A stretch of 64,000 nt of DNA from Bryoerythrophyllum caledonicum (taxonomy: Eukaryota > Streptophyta > Bryopsida > Pottiales > Pottiaceae), in NCBI GenBank assembly GCA_963971425.1, contig OZ020520.1, positions 26,939,535 to 27,003,534 of the forward strand. Reading direction: 5' to 3'. Positions 25,301-37,082 of the stretch are shown here, in pieces (positions within the stretch are counted from its first letter, which is position 1; each line of letters begins with the position of its first letter). The notes beneath the pieces were generated by a model that was not told where the DNA came from, made no database searches, and saw only the letters and a list, made by a program, of their open reading frames with translations. Position numbers and translations under genes: made by a program.

Positions 25301-28300
25301 TCACAAAGTCTAGATCCAAAACATGTCCTTAAAATTATGATATTAAGAAGAGTGACAAGCAGTAGTTTAAAATTAGATTTTTAAAATAATAATATCTTCA
25401 CAGTGAAGATGTGTGATAGTGGAGTCTTAGGGTGCCAAGCTCGTGATAATATAGAGAAATGAAGTTGGCTCGGACATCATTATCCTTGATGTGACATGTA
25501 GGATGGCTATAAACCCTCGCAATGGCTACCTCTTCTCCAAGCAACGGTTGCAGGAGTACACATGCCGGAGGAAAAAGAGGCAACTATCTCATTGCAACTC
25601 TTAGCAACGGTTGCAGAGGCGGGAGAAGATTTTGTCGCCCCCCATGTTCCCGCTATTACTGCTGCAGTTCAAGGAGAGATATCTAAGCACATCCCCCCTC
25701 ATCCTGAGCCTTGGCCTCAAGTAAGCAAGCAAGCACAAAGTTCCTCAATTTTATTTCATGTCCTAGTTATTTGTATAGCTCTCTACCCTATTTCCTTCTC
25801 CTGAAATTGTTAGATGGTGCAGTTGGTTTGCTCTTGGTGTGGATGAGCACAAACTTAAGCCTTCAACGTTGACGTGGCTATGAATGATGGTCAAATCTAC
25901 GAGCAAACAAACAATGTAGAATATCATCTATTATACTCGTAAATTCTAGATTAGCCCATAGACAACTTTGTGTTACAGGGTTAAACAAGAGCTTTGGTCA
26001 AGTGAGGACCAAAATAAAATACACATTTAGATTGATATCACTCAACATGTTACATTAAAAAAATATGATTGCCATAGAGAAGGTAGGATTGACCACTACT
26101 ACTCATGCACACATAAATGTGGTTACCACCACAAGTTCAAGTTCAAGAATGCATAACATGAGAAAAACTCACGAATAGGGATTCAAGACTAGCCGTGGCA
26201 GAGCATAGCACTATCACAAGATTAGTCCTTTAAAACCTAACGAGTTTATGAGGCCTACAAGCATAATAGATTATGCAAAACATCATCTACAAAGAGGATA
26301 CATTTCATTGTGACCCCACTTCACGGAAATATCAGTAACAAGCTTAAAACCTCAAAAATCAAACTGGTTGCGTATTTCGATCCTCTCTTTCCTCATGATC
26401 CAGAAGAACTTCATAGATGACTGAATCAGTTCCTTAGCAAGAGCTGTGGTGCACTGAATATTCTTGTGCAGATGGTTGAGCTTGGATTCACGGCAGTGGC
26501 TTCGCTAGCTCAGACGTGGGACAGCGCCGAGCCTGAGGAGGATGAGGACGGAGGGAAAGCGCTTGCGACCTGGAAGATGGGATGCGCAGCGGTGGCCGGC
26601 ACACTTGCTGAGCTTCTGCAGCGAGCGTGGTTGCCACCCATGCAGGTCATGACTACTCACTTCACTTCTTGCTGTTTCCAAACACGTTGTGTTGAACTAG
26701 ACTCTCACACGCTTCAGGTACAGGATGGGTGCTCTCAACCAGTTACTCCCCCGCCATCTTGCCTGTGTGATGCTTCTGTGCTTTTGGCGACAATTTTGCG
26801 ATACACTCAAGACTCCACTGCGGCGGCTAGCATGAAAACAGAGGCGCTACTGCAAGTCTGGGCAAACTTGGTCGTTGACTGGAATGCATGGGAAGACGAG
26901 GAGGATGAGCCTGTTTTTGATTCTATTGAAGAAGCGGTGGCTTTGCAGGTCTGTTCCAACTCATGTGCTTCACTTTCTTCGTGGCATGGTTCATGCACAT
27001 GAAGCAGTCATTTTTTAGACATTTGGTCACATGGTAAGAATTGAATCCCATCCTGTCTTATTTCAGTCGAACAAGTCTTCTTGGTTACTACTGATTCTAT
27101 TGCGTGTGGTGTCCAGGGAAGGTGCCCAATGCTGCACTTCGGCATGGCTGCGGTTTTGCCGGTGGCGGCACCGCAAGTACCGAGTCGGCGGTCCATTTTG
27201 GAGTGTTTGGTGACGTTCATCACATCTGCAATCGAGTCCGCGTACCCGGCGGCCTGCTGGCGAGCGTGCCGTTGCGCGCACGCTCTCTTGCACGCCACGC
27301 AGCTCTCGTTTGAGGGGGAGGCCATTTCAAACCTCCTCATCCCTCGATTCTGCGAGGTGGCTGCACGACGCCTCCAGCAGCTCACAAGTGTGACCGTGCC
27401 TCTTGCAAAGCCCCTCATTCTCGTCATCACCATGTGCTTCATCGTTTCTCAAGATCAAGTGGAGAAAACGCTGTCCTCCGAAGACAATGCCAGCCTTGAC
27501 ATCAGTGAGGACGGCGCCTGTCAAGGGCTACTTATGTATGCCGAGGCACTGGCAGGTCTCGCAGAAAGCGAAGCTGATCCTGGCCTTTGCCTAGAATCCG
27601 AGATGAAATTGGCCGGTGAGCCATTGATTTTCTACGTAAAGCATGTTATTTTCCATGCACATGTGACAATGTGATATGTTATTTGCTTTCTCGGCAGATA
27701 TGAGGTCTCCATGATCACTATTAGTAGCTTTGAGTTGCATTTATACGGGCTCGTCCTAGCACCCTCCATCACGAAATTAATGTGGTGTTCTTCCTAAGTA
27801 CAAGACAAACTGTGAAAACTTTTGGTTGTGGAATTGGGCGCGATGTAGTGATTGGATTGCAGAGGGTCTTGGTGCTCATCATCACCAAGGAGCTTCTGAA
27901 AAATGCAAAGGGGCTCAAGGCTGCAAATCACTGCTTGCGTTCTTTGCTGGAGTCTATGGTGGACCTCAAGGAGCTCATAGAATCCTCGGACACCAGTGAA
28001 AGTGATTCATCATCTGCCTCGAGGAGCGAGTCTGGTTCTCAAGGCGAGGACGATGAAAACTCTGACAGTGATGATGTAAGAAATACTTCATCAAAGAGCT
28101 TCAATCTGTAGAACTGAAGCAGTGGTTTGCTGTGGTGCTATGGAATGTCATCATGTATGAACAAAGCTGCATTTTGTAGTAGACTTGTAATGCATGGTTG
28201 TTGTGGTAAATTTGTGCAGGAGTCAAGCTCCGATGTGTCTGACAAGCACGAAAATACAGAAGATGAGTTTCTGGAGCAGTATGCACAGACCGCGCGTGAA

Positions 28301-29332
28301 CTGCAGGAAGAAGCCAATGAGGAAGCTGAAAATGGTCAAGATGAGGATGGCCATGAAATTGAGCTTGGTATGTAACTCCTCAACTCAACCACAAATTTTT
28401 TAGTATTTTCTCTCTTCTTTTATCCCTTTTTTCTACCTCAGATAATTTTTATGTTCACCATTTGGATTAAGATTTTATATTATACCAAAATCACCAAAAA
28501 ATATATATAAAATATATTCTATTTGAATTTGGACCCCTTCTTGTTGCACAATTATTCTGGATATGTTGAACACCTTTAGATACCAATTTTTTTATGAACA
28601 AGCACCTTACATAATATAGTTTGTGATGGTAAAGAGTGGCATCATGGCATAGTTTTAAATTTTCATTTTATAAATTAAAAAAACTTAGAGTGTTGATTCT
28701 ATTAACTCAAGGTGCGAATAGACCATTGAACCTGGTTTAAATGTTGTAATCCTCCAATTTGTGCCATCAAAAGTTATGTAATACATATCGTATGTCTCTT
28801 AGTAGACTTACGTAACAAGATCCTATGGTTAAAAGTGTGATGAGATTATTATTTGTGAATGTGTTGTATTGGCAATATTAACGGTATTATTGAAGTTCAT
28901 TTTCCATAATTGTGGTTCTTTAGGGATTAAAGAAGGTTTCTTTCATTTTTCAGTAAGACATGCCTATATCAATATCATTATAAACCATGTGTTGTAGAAG
29001 ATATATGCATCTTTGAGTCCATTGCAAGGTTTTAATTTAAGTATACATAGTATAGAGTTCTTCCAAGTTTTTTATTTTGCAAAGTCTTTTTGTCAAAACC
29101 ATGGTTGTGGCTAGAACATAGGATTCATTGTGTTCTAATTGTCGGACTTTTGCTAATTATTAGAGTGTTTTCTTTTTGGATGATAGGTGTCTTGGCCTTG
29201 GTGGACTTTGAGAAAGAGGTTCTGGCATCACTCAAACAACATGGCAAGAAACTAGTGAGCACTCAACCCATGCCCAAAGAGCTTCTAACAAGATTTAGAG
29301 AAAAATATCCGGAGGCAAGGGCTTATTTATAG
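16336..29332 (+). CDS. Importin-beta-like ARM/HEAT-repeat nuclear transport receptor (21 exons)
   Basis: Exons: 16336-16501, 16771-17000, 17240-17617, 17717-17794, 18484-18677, 18849-18909, 19443-19517, 19981-20058, 20788-20850, 21448-21531, 22589-22764, 23350-23389, 24253-24396, 24957-25076, 25502-25720, 26472-26645, 26718-26948, 27117-27615, 27849-28075, 28220-28367, 29187-29332. All junctions are GT-AG and phase-consistent, giving about 1,176 residues. The importin-beta N-terminal pattern is AAATYLKNFLRSHW (exon 2), followed by MTWPELVPAFKAAI, then IEWGEDEDEYLRKNLPSDM (exon 9), PYVLANANWLLGELATCLPE (exon 13) and PPHPEPWPQ. A Lys-rich loop lies at about residues 470-496, and an acidic Ser/Glu/Asp stretch at about 1040-1130 precedes the conserved C-terminus YPEARAYL. 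It resembles, from memory, the plant importin/ARM family of Arabidopsis At3g17340. No in-frame stops, so likely functional. Several introns hold MITEs. The exon 17 start could be 6 bases further downstream. Confidence 0.9.
18271..18414. mobile_element. Short MITE with CACTA-like ends in importin intron 4
   Basis: Inverted repeats of about 35 bp start CACTACTAGAATTGAGGGGT and end in the reverse complement ...CTAGTAGTG. CACTAC ends are typical of CACTA (En/Spm) elements. Flanking trinucleotides are ATT and ATC, so the 3-bp duplication is imperfect. Total 144 bp, hairpin-forming, non-coding. Confidence 0.65.
20139..20440. mobile_element. MITE of about 300 bp with 80-bp inverted ends in importin intron 8
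   Basis: The left end GGGAATTCAAAAAACAATTT and the right end AAATTTTTATTGAATTCCC are inverted copies. Homology continues through TTAACACTTTGG and GGAAGC...CAAGATTCTA for about 80 bp. The target duplication could not be defined. Non-coding. Confidence 0.65.
21929..22529. mobile_element. PIF/Harbinger-like MITE in importin intron 10
   Basis: Ends are inverted GGGGCGGTTTACACTA, flanked by TTA on both sides (21926-21928 and 22530-22532). A TTA target site with a G-rich terminus is typical of PIF/Harbinger (Tourist-like) elements. The motif GGTTTACACTACGAGG repeats internally near 22015. Length is 601 bp with no transposase. Splicing of the host intron appears unaffected because both neighbouring exons keep their phase. 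Confidence 0.8.
24440..24850. repeat. Dispersed repeat segment in importin intron 13
   Basis: Contains pieces recurring at 42.8-43.2 kb, 44.6-45.0 kb and 59.8-60.0 kb: ATTGGGCAAGG, TACCTCTAAAAATT, TAGAATTTAGAA, GTGCAAAAA...CACCAAGTGAAGT. Ends undefined; non-coding. Confidence 0.5.
28376..28960. repeat. Probable insertion within importin intron 20
   Basis: The paralogous copy at 61.1-61.9 kb (-) has both sides of this intron but lacks about 590 bp in the middle. The extra sequence carries traces of the same dispersed repeat as intron 13. Either an insertion here after duplication or a deletion in the copy would explain this. Confidence 0.5.
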
Positions 29333-30599
29333 TCGTCTCCGTGGATAGACCCGCATGATTGTAGTGTTTGCTCTGAATTCTTAGAATATTTGTTAAATGT
29401 GATGATAATCCAAATGAAGCTATGCTCTTGGACTAATAATAATTTCTTAAAAAAACATCATGTTAATGTGTAGAGATGTTGAATAAGCATGTTGAAAGTA
29501 GAGATGTCCTTAGAGATTAGGAGTACACGACGAGAACAAGAAGTTTAAGTGTGGTTTTCATATACAAGGCAATATTTATTAGTCTAAGGACAATCAAAGC
29601 TACTATGGTTGTGGACAATGCCCATATCAATGTGTAATCCTACCATGTAGAACCATTAAACACCATTGTTGCCTAATAAACTCATTGCCATTTAACAAAT
29701 ATTTCTAGTGAACTTGCTTAATCTGCTCTCAAGATTTTTCTTTGAACAATGGCATGACAAGTTGACATATAATCATTTTTTATATATTTAGCTTTAATAG
29801 GGTCCTACATTTATCAATATTCTAATAGTACCGGTGTTAAACATAATAATAAAATTCATTTTGATTCCTAAAAACCCTTTAGTATTTCTCATCAAAAGAA
29901 CGTCAAAATAGTTCATTCTAATGCAAAGCATCAAAAACTATTTATTTTCATCACCAATTGAAAGATCTTACTATACATAATTAAAAACACATGCTCAAAG
30001 ATTTTAATAAACTCTAATTGCATGGATTTGATGATTATAGTATTTGAAATAATGAATTTTTGATTTTAATTTTAATTTTCAAAATTTTAAAGATCAAGTT
30101 ACAGACTTTGACTTCACTTGGGTTAGATTTTACAACACAAAAGTTCTATAGTTTACACCATCATGATGTGCGCGAGGATAGTTCCTTGCACACTTCACTT
30201 GGGTTAGAATTTTGAAAATAATCAAGTAATGAAAAGAGGTATAAAAATTGCCTTTCAAATTTATGATGAATTCATTCCCTTATAAATAAAAATTAAAACA
30301 ATCGAAACAAAGGTCCATCCTTCTTGAATTCAAAAATTCAATTGAGAAGAAAAAGAAGATTTTCTATGTTTAAAAGAAAGTGAAATTGTTTTCTTAACAA
30401 GTTGCTTAAAAAGGATGAGAAAATTTGTCTTATTTTATACAATGAAATAATATTTCTTTGAAAATATCTAATAAAATAATATTACTTACATGTATTAGGA
30501 ATCTCGCATTTGATAAAAGGTTGCATCAAAAGTTTTTGGAGCTCCTAGCATGTCCGCTCTTTACTAAAATCACTTGAGATGGCATAACTTTCTTCCTAC
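29333..30599. other. AT-rich region downstream of the importin gene
   Basis: 3' flank of the importin gene followed by AT-rich sequence without supported genes. A weak direct repeat, CACTTCACTTGGGTTAGA, occurs near 30180 with a shorter form near 30113. Confidence 0.4.
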
Positions 30600-32739
30600 A
30601 TGTGTGATGAGCAAAATCATCATCAAAAGAAGAACTCCGGTTTCCAAAGGGGACAGAAGTGAATAAAGTGTATGTTTGTTCCACCACTAAATCCATGTCC
30701 ACCAGACATAGGTTTAGTAGTATGGAACTACTCCTCCCTCTGAGGGGTAGACAGTATGTAGCCAAAAATCAGTAACCAAGAACCAAGGACCAACCAGAGT
30801 TACAAGGCTTAGTTCCAAGAGATGATATGTAAAGATTAATTATGTGTTTTTAAAAGGTTTTAAAGGGTATCATACAATTTTGAGATAGGTTGGTTATTTT
30901 TGAGTTATTGTTTGTGTAGAACTATGGACATTGCATGTTGGATAGCAATGGTGTTGATTTTTGTGAATGTCTTTTAAATTGGAATAATTAATAATGGGGA
31001 TATTGGATGTATTTTTGAGACTTTTCATAGAGGGGGTAAAGGTAGTAGCTCTAGCTCCAGCAGCAATGACAAGAAGGGGGTCAACTTTCCATCCAAGAGC
31101 TACAATGTCATTAATAAGTTGTTGGTATTTATTAATTTTGTTTTCAATTGCTTCTGGGGAAAATCTGTAGTACTTGAATTCAATAGATTTGATAGTAAGG
31201 TTTGTATTTATGTGGTCTGGTGGAGCGTCTTTATATGGTAGTCCTTTGACGCATAGTATGTTTGGTTTGAATTTGGCATTACAGTGACATCTTAGGTTCC
31301 ACATGTGCATAAAAGTAGCTAAGGAGGGACCGTGTTTTCTTGTAATTTGTTGTTGAAGGTTCCGGCCTTCATTAGTATATAACATTATGATTTATTTGAG
31401 GATATTATTAGTTTTCGGATCTCCCATACCACTTTTTGTGCCTTTTGACGATTGGGGAGTAGATGTGATGGTTTTGACATTTAAGGAGTATGTGTAGCCA
31501 TGTATTTAGGTCCGTGGAGGTGCATATTGGGCATGTTATGGATGGAAATCGTTCCATTTCCGACATATTGTCCACTACATAATTTGATAAGGCATGTTTT
31601 TTGTAAATCTATAATTGTGGGATTTTCCCAAAAGTTTGTAGTGTGTTCATTATCAATGTTGTTATTACCGGTTCATTTGTCTATGTTAGGAATGTTTAAG
31701 AGATTAATTCCAAGTTGATAATTAGAATTTCTTATTCGAAATATTTATCTAAAAATCTTATGGGGCCTTTGTCCCGGGTGTCTTCCATAGAAGACCAATT
31801 TTCTCTTTGGAAGTAGTATGAAGTAGTGTGGGCGTGTTCATGCCAGTGTTTGGCATTTCTATGGGATTTACCTAGTCCTTCTTTAACTAGTTTATCCGCT
31901 TGTTCGTTTCCTTACATGCGCTTTAACTTTACGAAGGGTTGTAACTGGTGTGCGATTTTGTAGCATTTGAACCATAGATGCTAGTATGGCTTGGTCGGGG
32001 TGGCTATTGTGGAGGGTAGGGTATGTTATTTTCTTGTTTAATAGATATAATACGTTTATATAATCTGTAAAGATGTGCGCGGGTTCATTAGTGTAGTGTG
32101 TAGTGATAATTTGGAGGATTTTATGGAGGGCCACCATTTCTGCTCTGAGGATATTTTGAAGTCCATGTAATCTTTTGGATGTTTTTTTTTTTGTGAAATT
32201 GTAAATGTCATATCTTGTTTTTTCTCTATGCCAATGTCTGAGGCTTGCTTCTGTTGGTTCTTTGAAAGAACCATATGTGCAGTAACAATATGCGGGTTTG
32301 AATTTGAAATGGATATATTCACCATATGTGGAGAGGGGGGGAGTGGTGTAGTGAGGCGGGTTTGTATTATGTTTTGCATATTTAAGTTGAGATCATTTTT
32401 GTTGCAATTCACCCGGGTTTGGAAGGGTGTAGGTGGGGCTATTTTTGTGTATAATTGGCATATGTTGAGGTTATTTGTTATGGAGGTATGTGTGGTAAGT
32501 TGTTCCATGGTACCAATGTTGGTGGTGTATGCATAGTATTTGTATGGTGGATGACTTGAGCCTAACTTTTGTTTTAATATTCGGATGGAATAGTGGGTTC
32601 TTCATATGATACTGAGTCTGCCTCAAATAACGCAATGATGTGAGAATCTGAAATGGGCCTGAGTATAGATTGAAGTTTTAGTACCAGTTATCATCTGGTG
32701 TGATAATAAGTGTGAAGGTGAATTTTCGGTCATTTTGGC
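30600..32739 (-). mobile_element. 3' half of a minus-strand LINE copy, split by the giant element
   Basis: The same LINE family as 9745-12064, read on the minus strand. The 3' tail with a (TTC)-like end is at about 30605-30680. The endonuclease-like frame is at 30894-31385 (KFKPNILCVKGLP, IENKINKYQQLI, AGARATTFTPS). RNase H remnants lie at 31892-32137 (HIFTDYIN, RKVKAHV). The upstream segment ends at 32739 within a GCCAAAATGACC stretch. Its missing 5' neighbour sequence resumes at 56540-57775, so the two halves were once contiguous. Frameshifts and stops make it non-functional. Confidence 0.85.
32732..32739. repeat. Left target-site duplication of the giant element (ATTTTGGC)
   Basis: Eight bases of LINE sequence directly before the element's left end. 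Differs at one position from ATTTTGAC at 56540-56547. Confidence 0.75.
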
Positions 32740-33184
32740 CGTAGCGACGCTATCTTGTAAGCGGTGAGCACCCAGTGGCAAGCGGGGAGCAGCCAGTGGC
32801 AAGCGGTGAGCATAAAAAATCCTAAAATCTTGAATTTTTTTGTCATTTTTTTAAGAAAAAACTGAAATTCGAGGTTTTTTCAGCAGATCATCAAATTTTG
32901 GTGACATATTTTTCAAAAACTTCTAATTTTAGAAAATACCCTATAGCCGTGGTATACTGTGAAATTGCGTGTTTTTCCTGTATTTTGGTCTTTTAGAGTT
33001 CCCTGTTTTAGTTTAAAGGTGTGTCACAATTTTTTTTCTGGAGGTCCTACATTTGTAAATTGCCATATTAGAATACAAAGCACATATTTAGTTAGGTTTA
33101 GGATTTAGGCGTTGTGGTAGACTAGTATACAAAGCGGACAATTTTGGACAGTACTTGCTAATTTATGATAATATTGATCTTTTG

Positions 33185-33265
33185 ATACAACGGGTATCAC
33201 CTAGGTATTAAGTGGATATTTCACTAGTATTAAATCGGTACCACATTCGATTTACATGGGTATTA
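33185..33265. repeat. Subterminal GGTAT(T/C) repeats, left side of the giant element
   Basis: ACAACGGGTATCACC, CCTAGGTATTAAG and GGGTATTATC occur within 80 bp. A matching cluster is at 56097-56205, so both lie roughly 350-450 bp inside the ends, in the same orientation. They could be transposase-binding sites, which is inference. Confidence 0.5.
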
Positions 33266-33403
33266 TCTTTTAACTAAGAATTGCACAAAAATCACCTTCG
33301 CATTCCATTAAATCAATGACGGACTTAGCATGTATAGAAGATGCTTCACTTGAGCAGCCAAGAAACATTAATATTTCTGATATAGACGACTTGAACGCCT
33401 TCC

Positions 33404-35783
33404 TCACGCTCGTTTGGTGATGTTGGCAAGCTCGAGAATGCGTATAACTTCGTTAAAGCTATAGCTTGGAGCATGCATGAATAGGTCCTCTTTGTAGTCC
33501 ATCTTACATAGGTAAGGTAAGATGTAATACACATGCTTGTAATACTTCCATTGCCCCTTCTTTCCCAACGCTTCGGATTGCATCTTCAAAAAATCAGGGC
33601 ATGAATATCCTGGGAGGTCCGTAAACGTGACACAATAGGACTTGTTATTCCCCGTGTCAAGAATGATAACGCATCCCCATCTCGGATACGGTATGGCAAA
33701 CAGATTCGAGACGTAGCAGTTGCCAGTTATTCATAAGAGCTGCACTTGACCACTTGTTGCATTGGTCAATTGTGGGAGCATCTGTTGTTCTACGAATCGC
33801 GTACCCATTCCGAAAGTTGTGGTGAGAATTGGGATTTGCTGGAATGGGGAAGTGAGAACGCGGAAGAAGCATGTCCATAGACACTTGGAATTGTCTTCGT
33901 GGTGAAAGAGCTCCACGCTGTTGCAATTGAAAACCTGCTTCCTCCAATGCTAAAACCTCCTGCACAGTTAAATTTGTGCCAAGTTTCACAGGTCACGATA
34001 TTGGAACTGCTGGCCAATTCATCACGAACACTTTCTTCGACCCCTTCATATAGCGGCCTACATCGTCTGGACAAAACCAGAACTTCGCAGTAACAGTGCG
34101 TGGCGACCTATAATCCTTCTTTATACCCGAATAGGTAGGGGCGGGAGTTCCATGACTTCCACGTGCAACTTTGGTGTTGCAAGGCTCACCAGTGTCAGCC
34201 TGCAATGCTTGGCATTTTTTAGCTGATTTTTTGGGGAGCCGAGCAATGTGCCACTTAGACGGATCACAGTCCGATTTGAGAACGGATGTTGTATGTAGGA
34301 CACCAGAGTCGTATCCGCCAAGGGCCTCCTCGATGCGAGCCCGAGTCACCCTTTTACCATCACGGGGAATTGAATAGTTCACCGTATCGGACCGGTGGGA
34401 ATCGTGGCACGACCTGGGTGGCATGTCAAGCTTGCGCTTCGTGGATCCAAAAATCTCCGCACCTTCTAAGCTGCATGTCCTGGTTAGTAAATCCTCAGCT
34501 CCAGGGAAGTTCCTAACAGCATCAGCTATGAGTTTAGGATCACCCAGACGTTGTGCGGATCGCAACCAAAGCGTACCTTTGTCTGGACCTTTTCCCGACG
34601 CGCCGCCCTTCAACCATGCTCGATAGGAAGTAATCTGCATGAAAGCACAACGAGGTCGTCTACGGTTGCTGCATATAGACACGTCATTGTGTTTCCAGAT
34701 TGTTGCAGCCAATAGTTGTAGACTGTTTCGGCAAGCTTGCAGGAAGGCATGTCAGCCCTCTCGTCAAGCGTGAGATCATGAGGAAACGCAACAACCGTCA
34801 TTAAATATGGACTGATTATTCTTGAAGGATCTAATGGCATGTAAACTAAATAGAGCATGAAGACGACTTACAAGCTGCATTGCGCCGCCCCATTGTCGAT
34901 AACGGAAGTGCCAGAATGCCATCCAGTCCTCGAGAGCACGACGTCCGATTTTGGTGGTGGCACCGGAGGACACCCACCACGCTCGAATGACATTGTACTG
35001 AGCTTCGGCCTCGTCATAGGTCTTCATATTTTTCCAGATCTTGTAGAGGGCAATATATTGCTCTTAGAAGCCAGGAAGAATGCTTCTGGAGGTCGCACGC
35101 TGGAGACACTTTGTCCAATGAAATAAGCATGTTCGTTCTCTGTTATCCATGGGCTTGTCCTTGTCGCCGCTGCTATAAACTCGGCGAACGGCGTGCCAAT
35201 TTGCACCAGCACTGTCAGCCATGAAGCCTTTGAAGTTCACGTCTTCTAGGCCATGTTGTTTCATAGTATCATTTAGATTCTCCCAGAACAACTACTGCGC
35301 CTGAGCATCCTTGGATTGCATGTTGCACATGGCAATTGTCATGACCTTACGGTACTTGTTGTCGTACACATGACATGCCATGGTAGTCCAATCTTTAACT
35401 CGTTTGACATGATCAAACATCAACCAACAATCTTTAAGGTCATTCCCGGGTTGCATATGCCTAACAAAGTCTACACCATTTCCACATCGGTCGACAGACA
35501 TTTTTAAAAGGAATACTTTACCTTGCGACTGGCCTGGAAACTTGTTTTCGTGGATGAAGACGAATTTGGACGACTCCTTCAGCTCCATGATGTTGTCCAT
35601 TATACCCTTCCCTCCACTGTAGAACTTCTTGTACGTGGACACTAGATTCTTTATATTCGGAGACGAAAGAGTCTCGAATTGATCAAGGACAACATCCAAA
35701 GATACTTCTTCAAGGTTGGGCAACTTAGAGTGTGGACGGATCAGGTAGTCGGAAAGGAAATTCTTGCTCGCAGCCATGACAAT
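33404..35783 (-). pseudogene. MULE-like/SWIM transposase pseudogene, 3' segment
   Basis: The catalytic and C-terminal part of a Mutator-like transposase. In order on the minus strand: a KNFLSDYLIRP region (35783 downwards); LMFDHVKRV with a candidate first catalytic Asp; DNKYRKVMTIAMCNMQSKD; GFMADSAGANWHAVR with a candidate second Asp; ERTCLFHWTKCL; FWHFRYRQWGG; KWHIARLPKKSAKKCQ; a KFWFCPDDVGR region; and a SWIM-type zinc finger near 33500-33610. The SWIM finger is damaged: C-x-C reads Y-x-C (GYSCPDF) and C-x-H reads Y-x-H (YKHVYYI). In-frame TAG (35292) and TAA (about 35064) and frame changes show decay. The gene's 5' parts lie beyond the two nested elements, at 39858-40218 and 48133-48985. 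Confidence 0.8.
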
Positions 35784-36229
35784 CAAGGTTGTCATAACGG
35801 ACGGATTGAGGTGATCGGACGGGACAACCGGACGGGCGGTCCGGACGGCACAGACGGACGGTTCGGACGGATTGCCCGAAGTGCGCCCACTATTTTTTTG
35901 CAAGTAAGAAATTTTTATTGTGATCGCCACGTCACAAACGGACGTGTCACGCCACCGTGGCACTGGGGCGGGGACGTCTCCGCCCCTAAATGATAGGGGC
36001 GGAGACGTCACCGTCCCTCCCCGCCCAATTTTGGAATCAGGATCTTTAAACGGCCATATATCACTCAAAAATAGTTCAAATGAAGCGTGTGATGTGTTTT
36101 TTGGCATCTAAGGAAAATTTAAATGCCAAATCACACCTCAAATGCTTGATTTGGGCTATTTTTGAGTGAGTTATGCCCATTCAAACATTTTGACTCCAAA
36201 TTTAGGCGGGGAAGGGGCGGGGACGTTAG

Positions 36230-36350
36230 GGGCGGGGACGTCTCCGCCCCAAAATGGTAGGGGCGGAGATGTCCCCGCCCCTAAATGGCAGGGGCGGAGA
36301 CGTCCCCGCCCCTAAATGGCAGGGGCGGAGACGTCACCGCCCCTCCCCGC
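36230..36350. repeat. GC-rich tandem repeat GGGGCGGAGACGTCCCCGCCCCTAAATGGCA-type
   Basis: Three to four units of about 32-33 bp built around the palindromic core GGGGCGGAGACGTC / GACGTC.CCGCCCC, in the subterminal region of foldback A. Related shorter copies occur at 35970-36020 and 39555-39640. Confidence 0.7.
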
Positions 36351-36813
36351 CCAATTTTGGAATCAGGATCTTTGAGAGGCCATATCTCACTCAAAAATAG
36401 TCCAAATTAAGCGTATGAGATGTTTTTTAGCATCTACGAAAAATTTAGATGCCAAATCACACCTCAAATGCTTAATTTGGGCTGTTTTTGAGTGAGTTAT
36501 GCCCATTCAAACATTCTAACTCCAAATTTAGGCGGGGAAGGGGCAGGGACGTTAGGGGCGGGGACGTGAGGGCGAGGACTCAACCCTTTGAAGGTTGTAG
36601 AGGAACAAAGTTGGGCAAACTCCATTCTCGCCTTGGCAAAGGCCTTCCTCCTTCCCATGCGTTAGAGAAACGATATTTTTAATGTAAATTTAGTTTTCCT
36701 TCCAACTTCTAGGGAATGACATGATTGGCGTGATGATTAGGGAATGCAAAGATCTTGTCGGATCCAAATATAGCGACTTTTTGTTATAAATGATTCTATT
36801 GGACTTGAATTAG

Positions 36814-37082
36814 GAGAAGAAGAAGAACTACGGTCTTCCAATGGGACCGGCGTGAATGTAGTGTTTGTTCATTCTCTTCACTAAGCATATGGCCACGGGA
36901 CATAGGCTAGTGTATAAAGAACTACTTTCCCCTCTCGAGGGTCAACACTTTTCCACACTAAGTGCTTCCCTACACTAATTGCATTAAAGATAACCAACAT
37001 GTCATCTCCCCCAAGGACTTTGTGGGTTCCCATACAACGAGGCTGTGGGATCTCCCACCATAATTGGGTGGACTATGGTGGT
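36814..37082 (-). mobile_element. SINE copy in left arm of foldback A
   Basis: Minus-oriented mirror of 38823-39091, with the direct repeat ACTTGAATTAG at 36803-36813 and 37083-37093. The tRNA-like head is missing; the 3' hairpin and (TTC)n tail (as GAAGAAGAAGAAC) are present. Confidence 0.85.

Noticed and set aside
35784-36107. N-terminal extension of the minus-strand ORF 35292-36107 as part of the transposase
   Set aside because: It reads through the left end of foldback A; the host frame continues instead at 39858-40218.
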